From Gordonia humi (GTDB lineage: Bacteria; Actinomycetota; Actinomycetes; Mycobacteriales; Mycobacteriaceae), in NCBI RefSeq assembly GCF_014197435.1, contig NZ_JACIFP010000001.1, positions 1,736,001 to 1,800,000 on the forward strand: 64,000 nt of DNA, given 5' to 3'. Made by a program: the position numbers and the translations under genes. Shown in pieces: positions 36,139-44,868 of the stretch. The notes under the pieces were generated by a model. It was not told the origin of the DNA. It saw nothing but the letters and a program-made list of their open reading frames with translations, and did no database searches. The stretch's first letter is position 1. Every line of letters begins with the position of its first letter.

Positions 36139-37044
36139 ATGCTCTCGTCTCGAATCCCGCTGTCGCGCGTTCTGATCGTCGTCGTCACGATGGCGGTCGT
36201 CGCCGTCGTCGGCGCCGTGATCGCCACGGCGCGCGACGGTTCGGGTCCGGCGGTGGCCGAACCGCACATGGCCGCGAAGAACACACCGGCCGTCAAGCCC
36301 CGCTATGTGTCGATGGGCAGTTCGTTCGCCTCCGGCCCGGAGTCGAACAAGCGCGGCCCCACCAACTGTGGACGAAGCCATGACAACTACCCGAACCGGG
36401 TCGCGGAGGCGCTCGGGATGCGCCTGGTCGACGTCACCTGCGCGGGATCGACGACGTCGGAGATCCTCTCGCCGTCGAAGCGGCACCACAAGCCCGCTCA
36501 GATCGACGCGGTGACCGCCGACACCCGGCTCGTCACGATCACCACGGGTGGCAACGACGTCGGCTACATCGGGCGGCTCGGTGTGCAGAGCTGTGTGAAT
36601 CTGGCGATGACGGGCACGCGGCCGTTGCGCTGCAACGCGAATCGGGTGCCGTCCCCGACACCCGTCCCCGAGGCGTTCGTGGACGTCGAGCAGCACATGG
36701 AGCGGATCGTGCGCGAGATCAAGATCCGTGCCCCCAAGGCGAGGATCGTCTTCGTCGACTATCCGCCGGTCGTCGCCATGACGGACATCGTCTGCCCCAA
36801 GCTTCCGCTGGCGCCCTGGGAGGTCGCCGAAGCCGCCGCCGTCGCCGACTCACTGGCCGCGGTGACCGCCCAGGCCGCACACGCGACCGGCTCCGTCCTG
36901 GTCCAGCCGTCACAGGCGGGCAAGGCGCACACGGTGTGCTCGGCCGACCCGTGGCTCCAGGGGTTCCCGGGCAGCCCGCCGTACCACCCGACGCTCGCCG
37001 GAAAGCAGGGTGTGGCAGACCTGGTCGTCGCCGCGCTGCGCTGA
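36139..37044 (+). CDS. Secreted SGNH/GDSL-family lipase or esterase
   Basis: This 301-residue protein has an N-terminal signal/anchor (about residues 10-32) and an SGNH-hydrolase domain. Block I is YVSMGSSFASGP (nucleophile Ser), the block II Gly is in VTCAGSTTSE, block III is TTGGNDVGY (Asn) and block V is HPTLAGKQGVAD (catalytic His). Six cysteines suggest disulfides, as in Streptomyces SGNH lipases. It acts outside the cell on ester lipids. The start at 36139 gives the best signal peptide. A terminator follows. Confidence 0.92.
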   Translation: MLSSRIPLSRVLIVVVTMAVVAVVGAVIATARDGSGPAVAEPHMAAKNTPAVKPRYVSMGSSFASGPESNKRGPTNCGRSHDNYPNRVAEALGMRLVDVTCAGSTTSEILSPSKRHHKPAQIDAVTADTRLVTITTGGNDVGYIGRLGVQSCVNLAMTGTRPLRCNANRVPSPTPVPEAFVDVEQHMERIVREIKIRAPKARIVFVDYPPVVAMTDIVCPKLPLAPWEVAEAAAVADSLAAVTAQAAHATGSVLVQPSQAGKAHTVCSADPWLQGFPGSPPYHPTLAGKQGVADLVVAALR

Positions 37045-37065
37045 CGCCCGGACGCCCACGACGAG

Positions 37066-37100
37066 TTCGGCCCCGAGGGAGACGATCCCTCGGGGCCGAA
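37066..37100. terminator. Bidirectional terminator between convergent genes
   Basis: A perfect 15-bp stem, TTCGGCCCCGAGGGA with its complement around the loop GACGA, lies between the converging hydrolase and acyltransferase genes. It starts 21 bp after one stop and ends 24 bp before the other. Confidence 0.85.
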
Positions 37101-37124
37101 GCGGTCGCGGTCACATCTGACGCG

Positions 37125-38663
37125 CTATTTGAGCAGGTCCGGGCGATCCTGGTGATGATGCGCGGGCTCGGCCTCGGCGTCGGTGTCGACGGGGGCGTCC
37201 GTCACCGGATCGTCCATCTCGTCGACCTGCGACGGCGTCGGCGCGTCAAGACCCGCCTGGATGTCGGCGGCCCGCTGTGCGCGCGTCTCCGACAGCTGGT
37301 GGTACGCGACGACGAGCGCCGAGACCAGCAGCAGCGCACCGATCGCCGCGATCGCCGAGCCGATCGAGGTGTTGCCCCACACACGCAGCGCGACGCCGAA
37401 CACGACGCCGCCGGCGCCGACGAGGCCGGATTCGATGGGGCGCTGTCGGCGCCAGTCCTCCCGCTCGCGGCCGGTGGTGATCAGGCTGACCGGACTGCGA
37501 CGCAGCGTCTCGACCAGAGCGACGGTCAGAATGATCGTGATCACGTACGTGTAGAAGATCTTCCAGCCGGAGCTGACCGTCCAGTCGCGGCTGGAGCTCA
37601 TCACCTCCGACAGCACGAACACGTGCGCCAGGTAGATGCCGTACGAGCGATCCGATCCCTTGCGCAGAATCGTGTCCGGGATGGATCCGGGGGTGCGCCT
37701 CTGCTGCCAGATGGTGCCCAGCACGTACAGGATGAAGATGATCGACAGCAGCGCGAAGACGTTGTGGAACATGAACACGTTGGTGGCGCGGAAGATCTCC
37801 TCGTTGCCCGCGGCCGGGTCGGGGATGTTGCGGGCGATGTTGGCCTTGCCCGCGTAGTAGACGAGCGTCGTGATGATGGTCGCCAGGCCCGCGCCGACGA
37901 TGAACCAGCGCCACCTCTTCATGAACGTGGTGAACGCCTCGAAGTGATACGCCGCGAGGCAGCCGCCGAAGATGAAGAACTGGTACGGCAGGATCGTCAC
38001 CGGGAGGTACCGCCAGATGACGCCGAAGAAGCCGGACTCGAACAGTGCGGTCGGAGCGCCGCGCACCATCTGGTACATGAACCACGCCTGGATCGCGCCG
38101 CTGAGCACCAACAGGTATCGGTGATAGCCCCACGTCCGTTTGATCACCCACAGCACGGCCGGGAACACCAGGTAGATCTGCATGCTCACCGACATGAAGT
38201 ACAGGTGGTACGCGGCGTGCCCGGTGATCAGGTCGTAGGCGAAACTCTTGACGGCGAGTTCGATGTCGTGAGCGCTGCCGAAGATGCCGGTGACGCCGCC
38301 GTTGTCGTAGTGCCGCTTGAGCCAGTAGAACAGCGACCACACGAGGAACGGTAGACCGATCAGTTTGTATCGCTTGCGCCAGAACGTCGGCGCATGCAGA
38401 TCACGGTTCCGGTACTGGTACGTGAGCACGAATCCGGTGAGCGCGAAGAAGCAGTAGCGCGTGTACCGGAGGAGGAGGCCGACGCCCTGGGCGACGAACG
38501 CCGTGTACGGGACCAGCCCCAAGATGACGTGATCGAGGATCACTCCGGCGAACGTGACCAGTCGAACGAAGTCGATCTGGTACAGGTGCCGGTCCTTCTT
38601 GGCGGGCTTGGTCGGCGCCTGCGGCGCGCTCTTCTCGGCGACGTCGCCTGCTTTTTCTGACAT
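37125..38663 (-). CDS. Acyltransferase-3 family membrane protein
   Basis: This 512-residue polytopic protein of the acyltransferase-3 (OafA/TmaT) family has about ten hydrophobic segments. The N-terminal RLVTFAGVILDHV carries the family His after the first helix. Further features are RYTRYCFFALTGFVLTYQYR, FWRKRYKLIGLPFLVWS and a charged His/Asp-rich cytoplasmic tail. Members move acyl groups onto extracytoplasmic glycans, lipids or mycolates. In corynebacteria TmaT acetylates trehalose mycolates before export. The divergent mycolyltransferase neighbour makes a cell-envelope role likely, but the substrate is not shown by sequence. Confidence 0.85.
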   Translation of the reverse strand: MSEKAGDVAEKSAPQAPTKPAKKDRHLYQIDFVRLVTFAGVILDHVILGLVPYTAFVAQGVGLLLRYTRYCFFALTGFVLTYQYRNRDLHAPTFWRKRYKLIGLPFLVWSLFYWLKRHYDNGGVTGIFGSAHDIELAVKSFAYDLITGHAAYHLYFMSVSMQIYLVFPAVLWVIKRTWGYHRYLLVLSGAIQAWFMYQMVRGAPTALFESGFFGVIWRYLPVTILPYQFFIFGGCLAAYHFEAFTTFMKRWRWFIVGAGLATIITTLVYYAGKANIARNIPDPAAGNEEIFRATNVFMFHNVFALLSIIFILYVLGTIWQQRRTPGSIPDTILRKGSDRSYGIYLAHVFVLSEVMSSSRDWTVSSGWKIFYTYVITIILTVALVETLRRSPVSLITTGREREDWRRQRPIESGLVGAGGVVFGVALRVWGNTSIGSAIAAIGALLLVSALVVAYHQLSETRAQRAADIQAGLDAPTPSQVDEMDDPVTDAPVDTDAEAEPAHHHQDRPDLLK

Positions 38664-38862
38664 GTGTAATGCGGTCCGCTCGTCTATCTGATGCGCGCGT
38701 CGGCGCTTTTGCTGACTGTAGGCAGGCTACTCGGTGCGGCATGGACTTCCCGCATTTGGACGGCATGCGCGGGGTGTCTTGTCGCGAAGCTCCGATTGAT
38801 CCAGGTTCCCGAAAACCTCCGATAGCGCTAAACTACTGTGACAGTTGTTTCTAGAGAGACTA

Positions 38863-39906
38863 ATGGGGTTGATGATGCGAGTGTCTGTCGTGCGAGGGGT
38901 CGCCGCACTCTCTGTCGCCGTGGCGACGTGCGCTGGTGCGGGAACCGCCTTCGCCGAGCCGTCCACGCCGCCGGTGCCCGCGACCGCGCAGCTGCCGTCG
39001 CGCATCGTCTCCAATACGAAGGTCACCCCGCGTGAGTCGCTCTTGGAGGTCTACTCGGCCTCGATGGGGCGCACCGTCTCGCTGACCGTGCTGCGCCCCC
39101 AGGACGTGTCGAAGCCCGCGCCGGTGCTGTACCTGCTCAACGGTGCGGGCGGCGGCGAGGACTCGGCGACGTGGAAGGCCAAGACCGACTACAAGGACTT
39201 CTTCGCCGACAAGCGCGTCAACGTCGTCACCCCGAACAGCGGAGCGTTCTCGTACTACACCGACTGGCAGAAGGACGATCCGGTACTCGGGCGCAACAAG
39301 TGGCAGACCTTCCTCACCGAGGAACTGCCTCCGCTGGTCGACGAGGCGTTCTCGACGACCGGCGCCAACGCGATCGCCGGCATCTCGATGGCGGGCACCT
39401 CGGTGTTCAACCTCGCCATCGCCAAACCCGAGCTGTACCGTTCCGTCGCGGCATTCAGCGGCTGTGCCCGGACCAGTGATCCGCTCGGTCAGGCGTACAT
39501 CCGCACCGTCGTCGGCGACCGCGGCCGCGGGGACGTCACCAACATGTGGGGACCGCTCAACGGCCCCGGATGGAAGGACAACGACCCGTACCTGCACGCG
39601 GACAAGCTCAAGGGCGTCAAGGTCTACATGACGACCGGCACCGGACTGCCCGGCCGCTACGACGTCCCCGGCGCACGACTGATCAACGGCGATCCGGCGG
39701 TTCTGATCGACCAGGTGCTGATGGGCGGTGCCATCGAGGCGATCGTCAACAGCTGCACCCAGCAGGTGAAACAGGCCTTCGACAAGGCGGGCGTGGACAC
39801 GACCGTCACCACCCGTCCGGTCGGCACCCACTCGTGGGAGTACTGGCAGCAGGATCTGCACGAGACCTGGCCGTCGATCGCGCGGGACCTCACCGCGAAG
39901 GACTGA
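38863..39906 (+). CDS. Antigen-85-like secreted mycolyltransferase or esterase
   Basis: This roughly 347-residue secreted alpha/beta hydrolase has a signal peptide with AxA site (GTAFAEP). The fold matches antigen 85/Cmt mycolyltransferases. The nucleophile elbow is GISMAGTS (Ser), PVLYLLNGAGGGED gives the oxyanion region, GWKDNDPYLHADKLKG is the conserved substrate-side loop, and the catalytic His is in GTHSWEYWQQDL. It would transfer mycoloyl groups between trehalose mycolates and arabinogalactan. ATGs at 38863, 38872 and 38875 are all possible. It diverges from the acyltransferase gene. Confidence 0.92.
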   Translation: MGLMMRVSVVRGVAALSVAVATCAGAGTAFAEPSTPPVPATAQLPSRIVSNTKVTPRESLLEVYSASMGRTVSLTVLRPQDVSKPAPVLYLLNGAGGGEDSATWKAKTDYKDFFADKRVNVVTPNSGAFSYYTDWQKDDPVLGRNKWQTFLTEELPPLVDEAFSTTGANAIAGISMAGTSVFNLAIAKPELYRSVAAFSGCARTSDPLGQAYIRTVVGDRGRGDVTNMWGPLNGPGWKDNDPYLHADKLKGVKVYMTTGTGLPGRYDVPGARLINGDPAVLIDQVLMGGAIEAIVNSCTQQVKQAFDKAGVDTTVTTRPVGTHSWEYWQQDLHETWPSIARDLTAKD

Positions 39907-40045
39907 CCGCATGCCCGGCTTACTCGGCGAGGAGCCGCACGACGGTCGGCATTCATTGGGTTGCTGTCGTCGGGGGGGGGGTCGGTCGGAGTAGGTGGTG
40001 TCCATATTGGAGCCGATATCGAGGCCCGATGAACGGTGACTGTGT

Positions 40046-41404
40046 TCACTGCGTGTGGTCGTCGGAGGCGAGAAGGAACGTCTTGTTGAAGAATCCGCGT
40101 TCGATGGTCTCGGCGAGCAGATCGATGATCTCAGATTCGGACAGCGGCGGATCGAGCTCCCGGGCAGTCTCCGGAAGCCTGGAGACGAGGCAGCGCAGCA
40201 CGACCGCCGAGATGACCGGGTCGATAGGGTATTTGAGGTCGCGCGCCACGAGGGTGTCGACGATGGCGATGTCGAAGACGGCAAGCCAGTGGGCGCCCAA
40301 CCGGGTGACCAGATCGTCGTCTGCGGTCCGTTCGATCCACGCATTGATGCTGCCGGAGTACTTGTCGATGAATGAGACGGTGGCTCGTATCCAGGCCCGC
40401 AGAGCTTCTGCGTCGAGATCTACGGTATCGACCGTTCGGAGCTGTTCGACGATCTGCTCGGACTCGCGTACCGCTTCGATGCTCACTGCGACCAGCAGGT
40501 CCTGTTTTTCTTTGAAGTACTTGTAGAACGTTCCGCGGGCGAGCCCGGCCGCCTCCACGATGTCGTCGACGTTGGCACGATAGTAACCCTTCTGGCGGAA
40601 CTGATCGGCCCCGGCCTCGATCAATGCGTACACTGTCCGAGTTGCTCGTTTGCTGAGATCGGCAGTGCGTTCGTCGGCGGACAAGCCTTCGATTGAGGGC
40701 AGCGTCGGGACTGCGATGGGCGACGAATCGCCCTTGCTTCCGAGAACATCGTCGAACACAGAGGCCGGTGTCTGGGGAAACAGCATGAGTTGGAGCACGA
40801 CCGACATGCCATCGACCACTTCGTCGACGCCTCGTCCGAAAGTGCGATCGGTTGCGAGGAATAAATTCACACGGTGAACCACTGCGACCAGGATCGCGGC
40901 GGCCGACCGGGCGTCCAGGCCTTGGAGTTCGGCTTCGTCGAGTCGTCTCGTCAGCATGTGCACGTAACCGTCGACGAAGCTCTCGACCTGCGAACGGACG
41001 GTTGCCTCTGTGTTCGCCACCGTCGCCCACTGCACGAACATCGTCGAGTACTTGTCGAATACCCAACTCCATTCGCCCAGCCACCAGTTGAGGTTGTCGA
41101 AGCCGATTCGGGTCGGGCCCAGCGGACCGATGCGTCGCGCAACTCGGTACATGGCTCTACCGCAGACATCGAGGAGTTCGAGGAAGATCTCGTCCTTGCC
41201 GGGAAAATACTGGTACAAAGTGGCACGAGAGATGTCCGCTTCCTTGGCGATCGCGTCGACGGAAGTGTTGAAGTAGCCGTGACGGTCAAACAAATCCAGC
41301 GAGACGTCCACGATCCTCATCCTGGTGTGCGCGCCACGTTTCCCGACAGTTGCGCTCGTCGGGCCGTAACTGGATCGACGTGTAATAGGTGTTGAGTTCG
41401 ACAT
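40046..41404 (-). CDS. Tandem TetR-family regulator (two TetR units in one chain)
   Basis: This 452-residue protein contains two complete TetR-type DNA-binding regions. The first is at about residues 27-75 (RMRIVDVSLDLFDRHGYFNT, ISRATLYQYFPGKDEIF). The second is at about residues 250-300 (VYALIEAGADQFRQKGYYRA, LARGTFYKYFKEKQDLL). Each is followed by a helical ligand-binding half. Ordinary TetR regulators are about 200 residues, so this is a head-to-tail fusion of two and could act as an internal pseudo-dimer. The ATG at 41404 gives the shorter, better-supported N-terminus. It lies at the edge of the catabolic island and is the best candidate for the island's regulator. Confidence 0.88.
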   Translation of the reverse strand: MSNSTPITRRSSYGPTSATVGKRGAHTRMRIVDVSLDLFDRHGYFNTSVDAIAKEADISRATLYQYFPGKDEIFLELLDVCGRAMYRVARRIGPLGPTRIGFDNLNWWLGEWSWVFDKYSTMFVQWATVANTEATVRSQVESFVDGYVHMLTRRLDEAELQGLDARSAAAILVAVVHRVNLFLATDRTFGRGVDEVVDGMSVVLQLMLFPQTPASVFDDVLGSKGDSSPIAVPTLPSIEGLSADERTADLSKRATRTVYALIEAGADQFRQKGYYRANVDDIVEAAGLARGTFYKYFKEKQDLLVAVSIEAVRESEQIVEQLRTVDTVDLDAEALRAWIRATVSFIDKYSGSINAWIERTADDDLVTRLGAHWLAVFDIAIVDTLVARDLKYPIDPVISAVVLRCLVSRLPETARELDPPLSESEIIDLLAETIERGFFNKTFLLASDDHTQ

Positions 41405-41624
41405 TGTACTGAGTCTATCCTGACCAGGTTGTTTTGTGGGCGCACGACGTGGCGCGCACGTCAGAATGGGTTCAGAGGTAGCCGCGGTTGCCACAGCCTA
41501 GCGTATCTTCTAGACTCTGCGAGCGCGTAGAAACAACCACCGGTCGTTCCTGCCGTGCGGTGCATTACGGACACCAGTTCTCCAGTGCAGGGATACACGC
41601 CGATCGGGCTATACGCCGCTGGTG
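41405..41624. other. Intergenic region between the tandem TetR and MaoC genes
   Basis: About 220 bp upstream of the TetR gene and downstream of the MaoC stop, with relatively low GC. It should hold the TetR promoter. I see no convincing palindrome, copy of the island motif, or gene in it. Confidence 0.4.
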
Positions 41625-42044
41625 CTACGGTGCGCTGACTGCGAAGTCCGCAGATCCAGAGATCGCAACGTCGCCGGTCTGGCGAGTGCAGGTGAGATCA
41701 ACGGTGACGACCGCGCCTTCTTTGGATTCGTTGACACCGACGACCGTTCCGCTGCAGGTGAGGATGTCCCCGGGCCATACCTGATTCTGGAAGCGGACCT
41801 GAAAGCGTCTGATGTTCACTGCGCCGAGCCAGTCGGTGGCGAACGTGGCAAGCAGAGCGGTTTGATGCATGCCCTGCGAGAATACCGACGGGTTTCCGGC
41901 GCCGCGCGCCAGGTCGTCGTCGTAGTGCATCGGATTGAAGTCGCCGGACGCGCCGGCATACTTCACGAACATCTGCCGCGTCATCGGACCGAACTTTCGC
42001 GGCAGCGCGGAGTCACCGACGGCGAGTGTGGCGGGGTTCGTCAT
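41625..42044 (-). CDS. MaoC-like hydratase, catalytic hotdog subunit
   Basis: This 139-residue single-hotdog protein carries the hydratase-2 motif YAGASGDFNPMHYDDDLAR, with the Asp and His used for water addition to enoyl-CoA. In actinobacteria such small MaoC proteins pair with a catalytically degenerate partner, as in the ChsH1/ChsH2 steroid hydratase. The partner here is the overlapping upstream gene (ATGA). The pair probably hydrates a bulky enoyl-CoA during side-chain or branched-chain degradation. Confidence 0.9.
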   Translation of the reverse strand: MTNPATLAVGDSALPRKFGPMTRQMFVKYAGASGDFNPMHYDDDLARGAGNPSVFSQGMHQTALLATFATDWLGAVNIRRFQVRFQNQVWPGDILTCSGTVVGVNESKEGAVVTVDLTCTRQTGDVAISGSADFAVSAP

Positions 42045-42493
42045 TCTGTGACCTTTCGGGCTGCGCGTTCGATGAAGGTCCCGGTCGCTCGGGCGACGAG
42101 ACGCCCTTCCGAGTCGCGGTAGTCAGTGACGACGACGGCGAACCGCATCTGGCCGCCGCGTTTCCCCGGCTTTTCATACCGCTCGACGACGGCCTCCTGT
42201 GCTGTCAGCACATCGCCGACGTGAGGCGGCCTGCCGACGAACTCGTACTGCTGCTCGCCGTGGAGGAGTCGCTTGCGTTCGAAGCCGACGTTCACGCGGA
42301 CTCCGGCCGGAGCCCATTGGGCGGCGGTGACCAGGAAGGTGGGCGGAATGATTGCGTCGGGGCCCTGATACGCCGGATTGTCCGATTGCATCGCGGCGGC
42401 GAACTCGCGGATCTTGCCTTGCTCGATGCGGAATTCCCAGGGCAGGCCGCTGGTGCCGACAGGCGAGGCGGTGTCGTCTGGATCATGCGTCAT
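42041..42493 (-). CDS. MaoC N-terminal-domain protein (FAS1-type dehydratase subunit)
   Basis: This 150-residue hotdog protein belongs to the MaoC_dehydrat_N group (FRIEQGKIREFAAAMQSDNPAYQG, IIPPTFLVTAAQW). It lacks the hydratase Asp/His motif of its partner and would form the acyl-binding half of a heterodimer with it. Its coding region overlaps both neighbours by 4 bp, so the phosphotransferase-like gene, this gene and the catalytic subunit are one transcript. Confidence 0.88.
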   Translation of the reverse strand: MTHDPDDTASPVGTSGLPWEFRIEQGKIREFAAAMQSDNPAYQGPDAIIPPTFLVTAAQWAPAGVRVNVGFERKRLLHGEQQYEFVGRPPHVGDVLTAQEAVVERYEKPGKRGGQMRFAVVVTDYRDSEGRLVARATGTFIERAARKVTE

Positions 42494-43593
42494 GAGAGTT
42501 CTCCAAGGGATAGTTCTGCGAGGTACTTGCTCGTCAGTTCGACCGAGGTCACCGGGTAGCTGTGCGCGATCTCAGGATCGAGCCCGTCGCGGGTCAGCAG
42601 GGCGGCCAGCCTGTTGTTGATCAGCGACAGGACGAACGCCGCGACGAGCTTGTAGTAGGTGATGTCGTCGTCCACGCAGCCGCCGAGCTCACGGTATCGC
42701 GCAACGGTCCCTTGGCTGTCGGGAATCCCCGATGGTCTGCTGAAGCTGAGCCCTTCGCACAGGAACTCCTCGAACATCAGCCACCAGCCGAGGTCGATCT
42801 CGGCTGGGCCGGTGGTTGCGGTCTCCCAGTCGTACAGGGCCGTCACCGACATGTCGTCGGCGAACGCCATGTTGCCCACGCGGGCATCGCCCCAGACGAC
42901 GCCCTCGTGGTCGGTCTCCGGCGCCGTGGACATGATGACGCGGTAGGCGGTCGCCAACGTGTCGGTCCCGACGATGATGTCGTCGCGTGCCCACTCGTAC
43001 CATTCGCGCAGGTCGGCGAGGTATCGCGTAAGGGCCGACGTGCTCGGGTCGGCGCCCTTCCGAAGGAATTCGATCGTCTCCGGTGCGTCGACGGCGTGTA
43101 CCGCGACGAGCGATCGAAGTGCGTTGTCGAACATCGTGGTGCGCTGCTGCGCGGTCAGCTCGGTGGTCCACCCGCGCTTGTGCCAGCTCGGCACGTCGGA
43201 GGGAGTCCGGCCGATGGTGCGGCGCATGAGATAGAACGGAGCGCCGAGCACGGCCGAACTGCGTTCGATGAGCACGATCTCCGGGACCTCGACTCCGGGA
43301 GCGTCCTTCAGGAGCTCCATGATCTCCGCCTGCCTGGGCGCGTCGGGCTCGGTGAAGAGCTGATGCTCCGACGCCTGGAGGCGGAGCACGAGGTCCTCGT
43401 GCGCCCGACCGCCTTCGGCGTTGGTCCAGTCGGCGGTGAAGAACACCGTCTTACCCGAGTAGCCGGCGTCCGGGCTGGAGAAGTCCGAGATCGCGAACCC
43501 GCTGCCGCCGGGAGCGATGCGCTCCGGCAGCCAGGCGAGCAGAAGGTCCCTGGCGTTCCCACCGAGGTCTCCCCGTGTGGGGGTGTAGCTCAT
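42490..43593 (-). CDS. Phosphotransferase (APH/choline-kinase-like) family protein
   Basis: This 367-residue protein has an aminoglycoside-phosphotransferase-like kinase fold. It shows the N-lobe Lys/Arg region (EDLVLRLQASEH), the catalytic loop VVWGDARVGNMAF (usual HGD is WGD here, with Asp and Asn kept) and the metal-binding LYDWETATTGP. Proteins of this subgroup often sit beside acyl-CoA dehydrogenases and other beta-oxidation genes in actinobacteria, where they may phosphorylate a hydroxyacyl substrate. True antibiotic resistance is unlikely. It is the first gene of the minus-strand operon, diverging from the flavin oxidoreductase over a motif shared with other island promoters. Confidence 0.85.
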   Translation of the reverse strand: MSYTPTRGDLGGNARDLLLAWLPERIAPGGSGFAISDFSSPDAGYSGKTVFFTADWTNAEGGRAHEDLVLRLQASEHQLFTEPDAPRQAEIMELLKDAPGVEVPEIVLIERSSAVLGAPFYLMRRTIGRTPSDVPSWHKRGWTTELTAQQRTTMFDNALRSLVAVHAVDAPETIEFLRKGADPSTSALTRYLADLREWYEWARDDIIVGTDTLATAYRVIMSTAPETDHEGVVWGDARVGNMAFADDMSVTALYDWETATTGPAEIDLGWWLMFEEFLCEGLSFSRPSGIPDSQGTVARYRELGGCVDDDITYYKLVAAFVLSLINNRLAALLTRDGLDPEIAHSYPVTSVELTSKYLAELSLGELS

Positions 43594-43654
43594 CGATAGC
43601 CTCCTTCGTTCGACGGCGAGAGGGCGCGTTGCTGTCGATTCCTCTTCCGAAAAG

Positions 43655-43672
43655 TGATCATTACTGTCAGAA
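43655..43672. promoter_or_regulatory. Island operator-like motif, copy 1 (divergent promoter)
   Basis: TGATCA-TTAC-TGTCAGAA lies between the phosphotransferase and flavin-oxidoreductase genes. The right half (TGTCAGAATA) recurs before the P450 and, with changes, before the aldehyde dehydrogenase and transporter genes. Confidence 0.5.
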
Positions 43673-43679
43673 TAAGCGA

Positions 43680-44759
43680 ATGGGTGACAAAGAATCTAGT
43701 GTTTTCATGACTCCGGGTGCCGACACCCGTCCCCGGTCGCAGCAGGTGGCCGCCTTCGGCGGGTACACGCTGCCCGGCCGAGTGAGTGATCCGCGGGTGG
43801 CGATCGGTCAGGCGGAGGCGGCCGAGCGTCTCGGATTGGGCACGCTGTGGCTCAGTGAGCGCTGGGGGACCAAGGACTTCGGCGTCCTCTCCGGCGCGAT
43901 CGGGCAGGCCACCGACTCGATCAAGATCGCATCGGGTATCACGCACTTCCAGTCGCGGCATCCCGCGATGCTGGCGTCCATGGCCATGACTGCGCAGGCG
44001 ATGACGAACGGCCGGATCATGATCGGGATCGGCCGCAGTGTCGACGCCATGTGGAAGGCGGTCGGGTTGCCGCCGCCGACCAACGCGTCGATCATCGATT
44101 CGGTCGAGTTGTTCCGCAAACTGTGCGCAGGTGAGAAGGTCCGATACGACGGTCCGGCGGGCACGTATCCGTCGCTGCGTCTGGCTGATGTTCCTGACCA
44201 GCCGGTTCCTCCTCTGGTGTTTGCCGCGATCGGGCCGAAGGGGCTGGGTATCGCGGGCCGGCACTTCGACGGTGTGCTCCTGCATCCGTTTCTCACTCCC
44301 GCTGCAGTGTCCGAATCAGTGAAGACCGTGCGTGCGGCCGAGCGAGAGGCCGGGCGGCCGACGGGCAGCGTGAAGGTGTACGCGACCGTGGTGGTGGCGC
44401 CCGACCTGCCTCCGGAGAAGGAGATCGCGGTGGTCGGCGCACGTGCGGTGACGTACTACCAGATCCCGACCTTCGGTGAGCAGCTCGCGAAGGTCAACGG
44501 CTGGTCGGTGGACGATCTGGAACGTCTGCGGTCCCATCCGCATCTCAAAGACGTTCGAGGCGCCGCGGACTCGGTGCGCACGCGCGATGAGTTGATCGAC
44601 GTCGCATCGGCACTGACGACAGAGTGGATCACGAGCGCGTCGGCCGTCGGGTCGCCTGCGGACTGCCAGGCGATGTTCGACCGTTACTTCGACGCGGGAG
44701 CCGACGAGATCGTGCTGCACGGCAGCACACCGGATCTGCTGGGGGCGCTGTTCGCCTGA
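43680..44759 (+). CDS. Luciferase-like flavin oxidoreductase, probably F420-dependent (TIGR03857-like)
   Basis: This roughly 359-residue LLM-superfamily TIM-barrel protein shows LGLGTLWLSERWG, IASGITHFQSRHPAMLA, GRIMIGIGRSVDAMW and VFAAIGPKGL. This pattern fits actinobacterial F420-dependent oxidoreductases rather than FMN monooxygenases, but the cofactor cannot be read with certainty. The ATG at 43680 is 8 bp from the operator-like motif and would give a nearly leaderless message. ATG at 43707 is an alternative that still keeps the whole barrel. It probably reduces or oxygenates an intermediate of the island's substrate. Confidence 0.87.
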   Translation: MGDKESSVFMTPGADTRPRSQQVAAFGGYTLPGRVSDPRVAIGQAEAAERLGLGTLWLSERWGTKDFGVLSGAIGQATDSIKIASGITHFQSRHPAMLASMAMTAQAMTNGRIMIGIGRSVDAMWKAVGLPPPTNASIIDSVELFRKLCAGEKVRYDGPAGTYPSLRLADVPDQPVPPLVFAAIGPKGLGIAGRHFDGVLLHPFLTPAAVSESVKTVRAAEREAGRPTGSVKVYATVVVAPDLPPEKEIAVVGARAVTYYQIPTFGEQLAKVNGWSVDDLERLRSHPHLKDVRGAADSVRTRDELIDVASALTTEWITSASAVGSPADCQAMFDRYFDAGADEIVLHGSTPDLLGALFA

Positions 44760-44778
44760 AACTCCTAGGCAATTTTAA

Positions 44779-44792
44779 TGACATCACCGCCA
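44779..44792. promoter_or_regulatory. Island operator-like motif, copy 2
   Basis: TGACA-TCAC-CGCCA, followed by GAA, lies 76 bp before the aldehyde dehydrogenase start. The 12 bp AATTTTAATGAC spanning its left half is identical in copy 4 before the transporter operon. Confidence 0.5.
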
Positions 44793-44868
44793 GAAATCTG
44801 ACTGCAGTTTGTGTGTTGGAGTGCATCGACGTCGACACGGGCGGTGGTCCGAAGAGAAGGGTCGTACG

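Noticed and set aside
39972..39981. Run of ten G residues as a phase-variation tract.
   Set aside because: It lies between genes, beyond the mycolyltransferase stop and outside the TetR gene, so slippage would not shift any frame I can support.
42490..43593. Aminoglycoside resistance gene.
   Set aside because: Only the general APH kinase fold is shared. The HGD motif is WGD and the gene is embedded in a beta-oxidation operon, so drug resistance is not supported.
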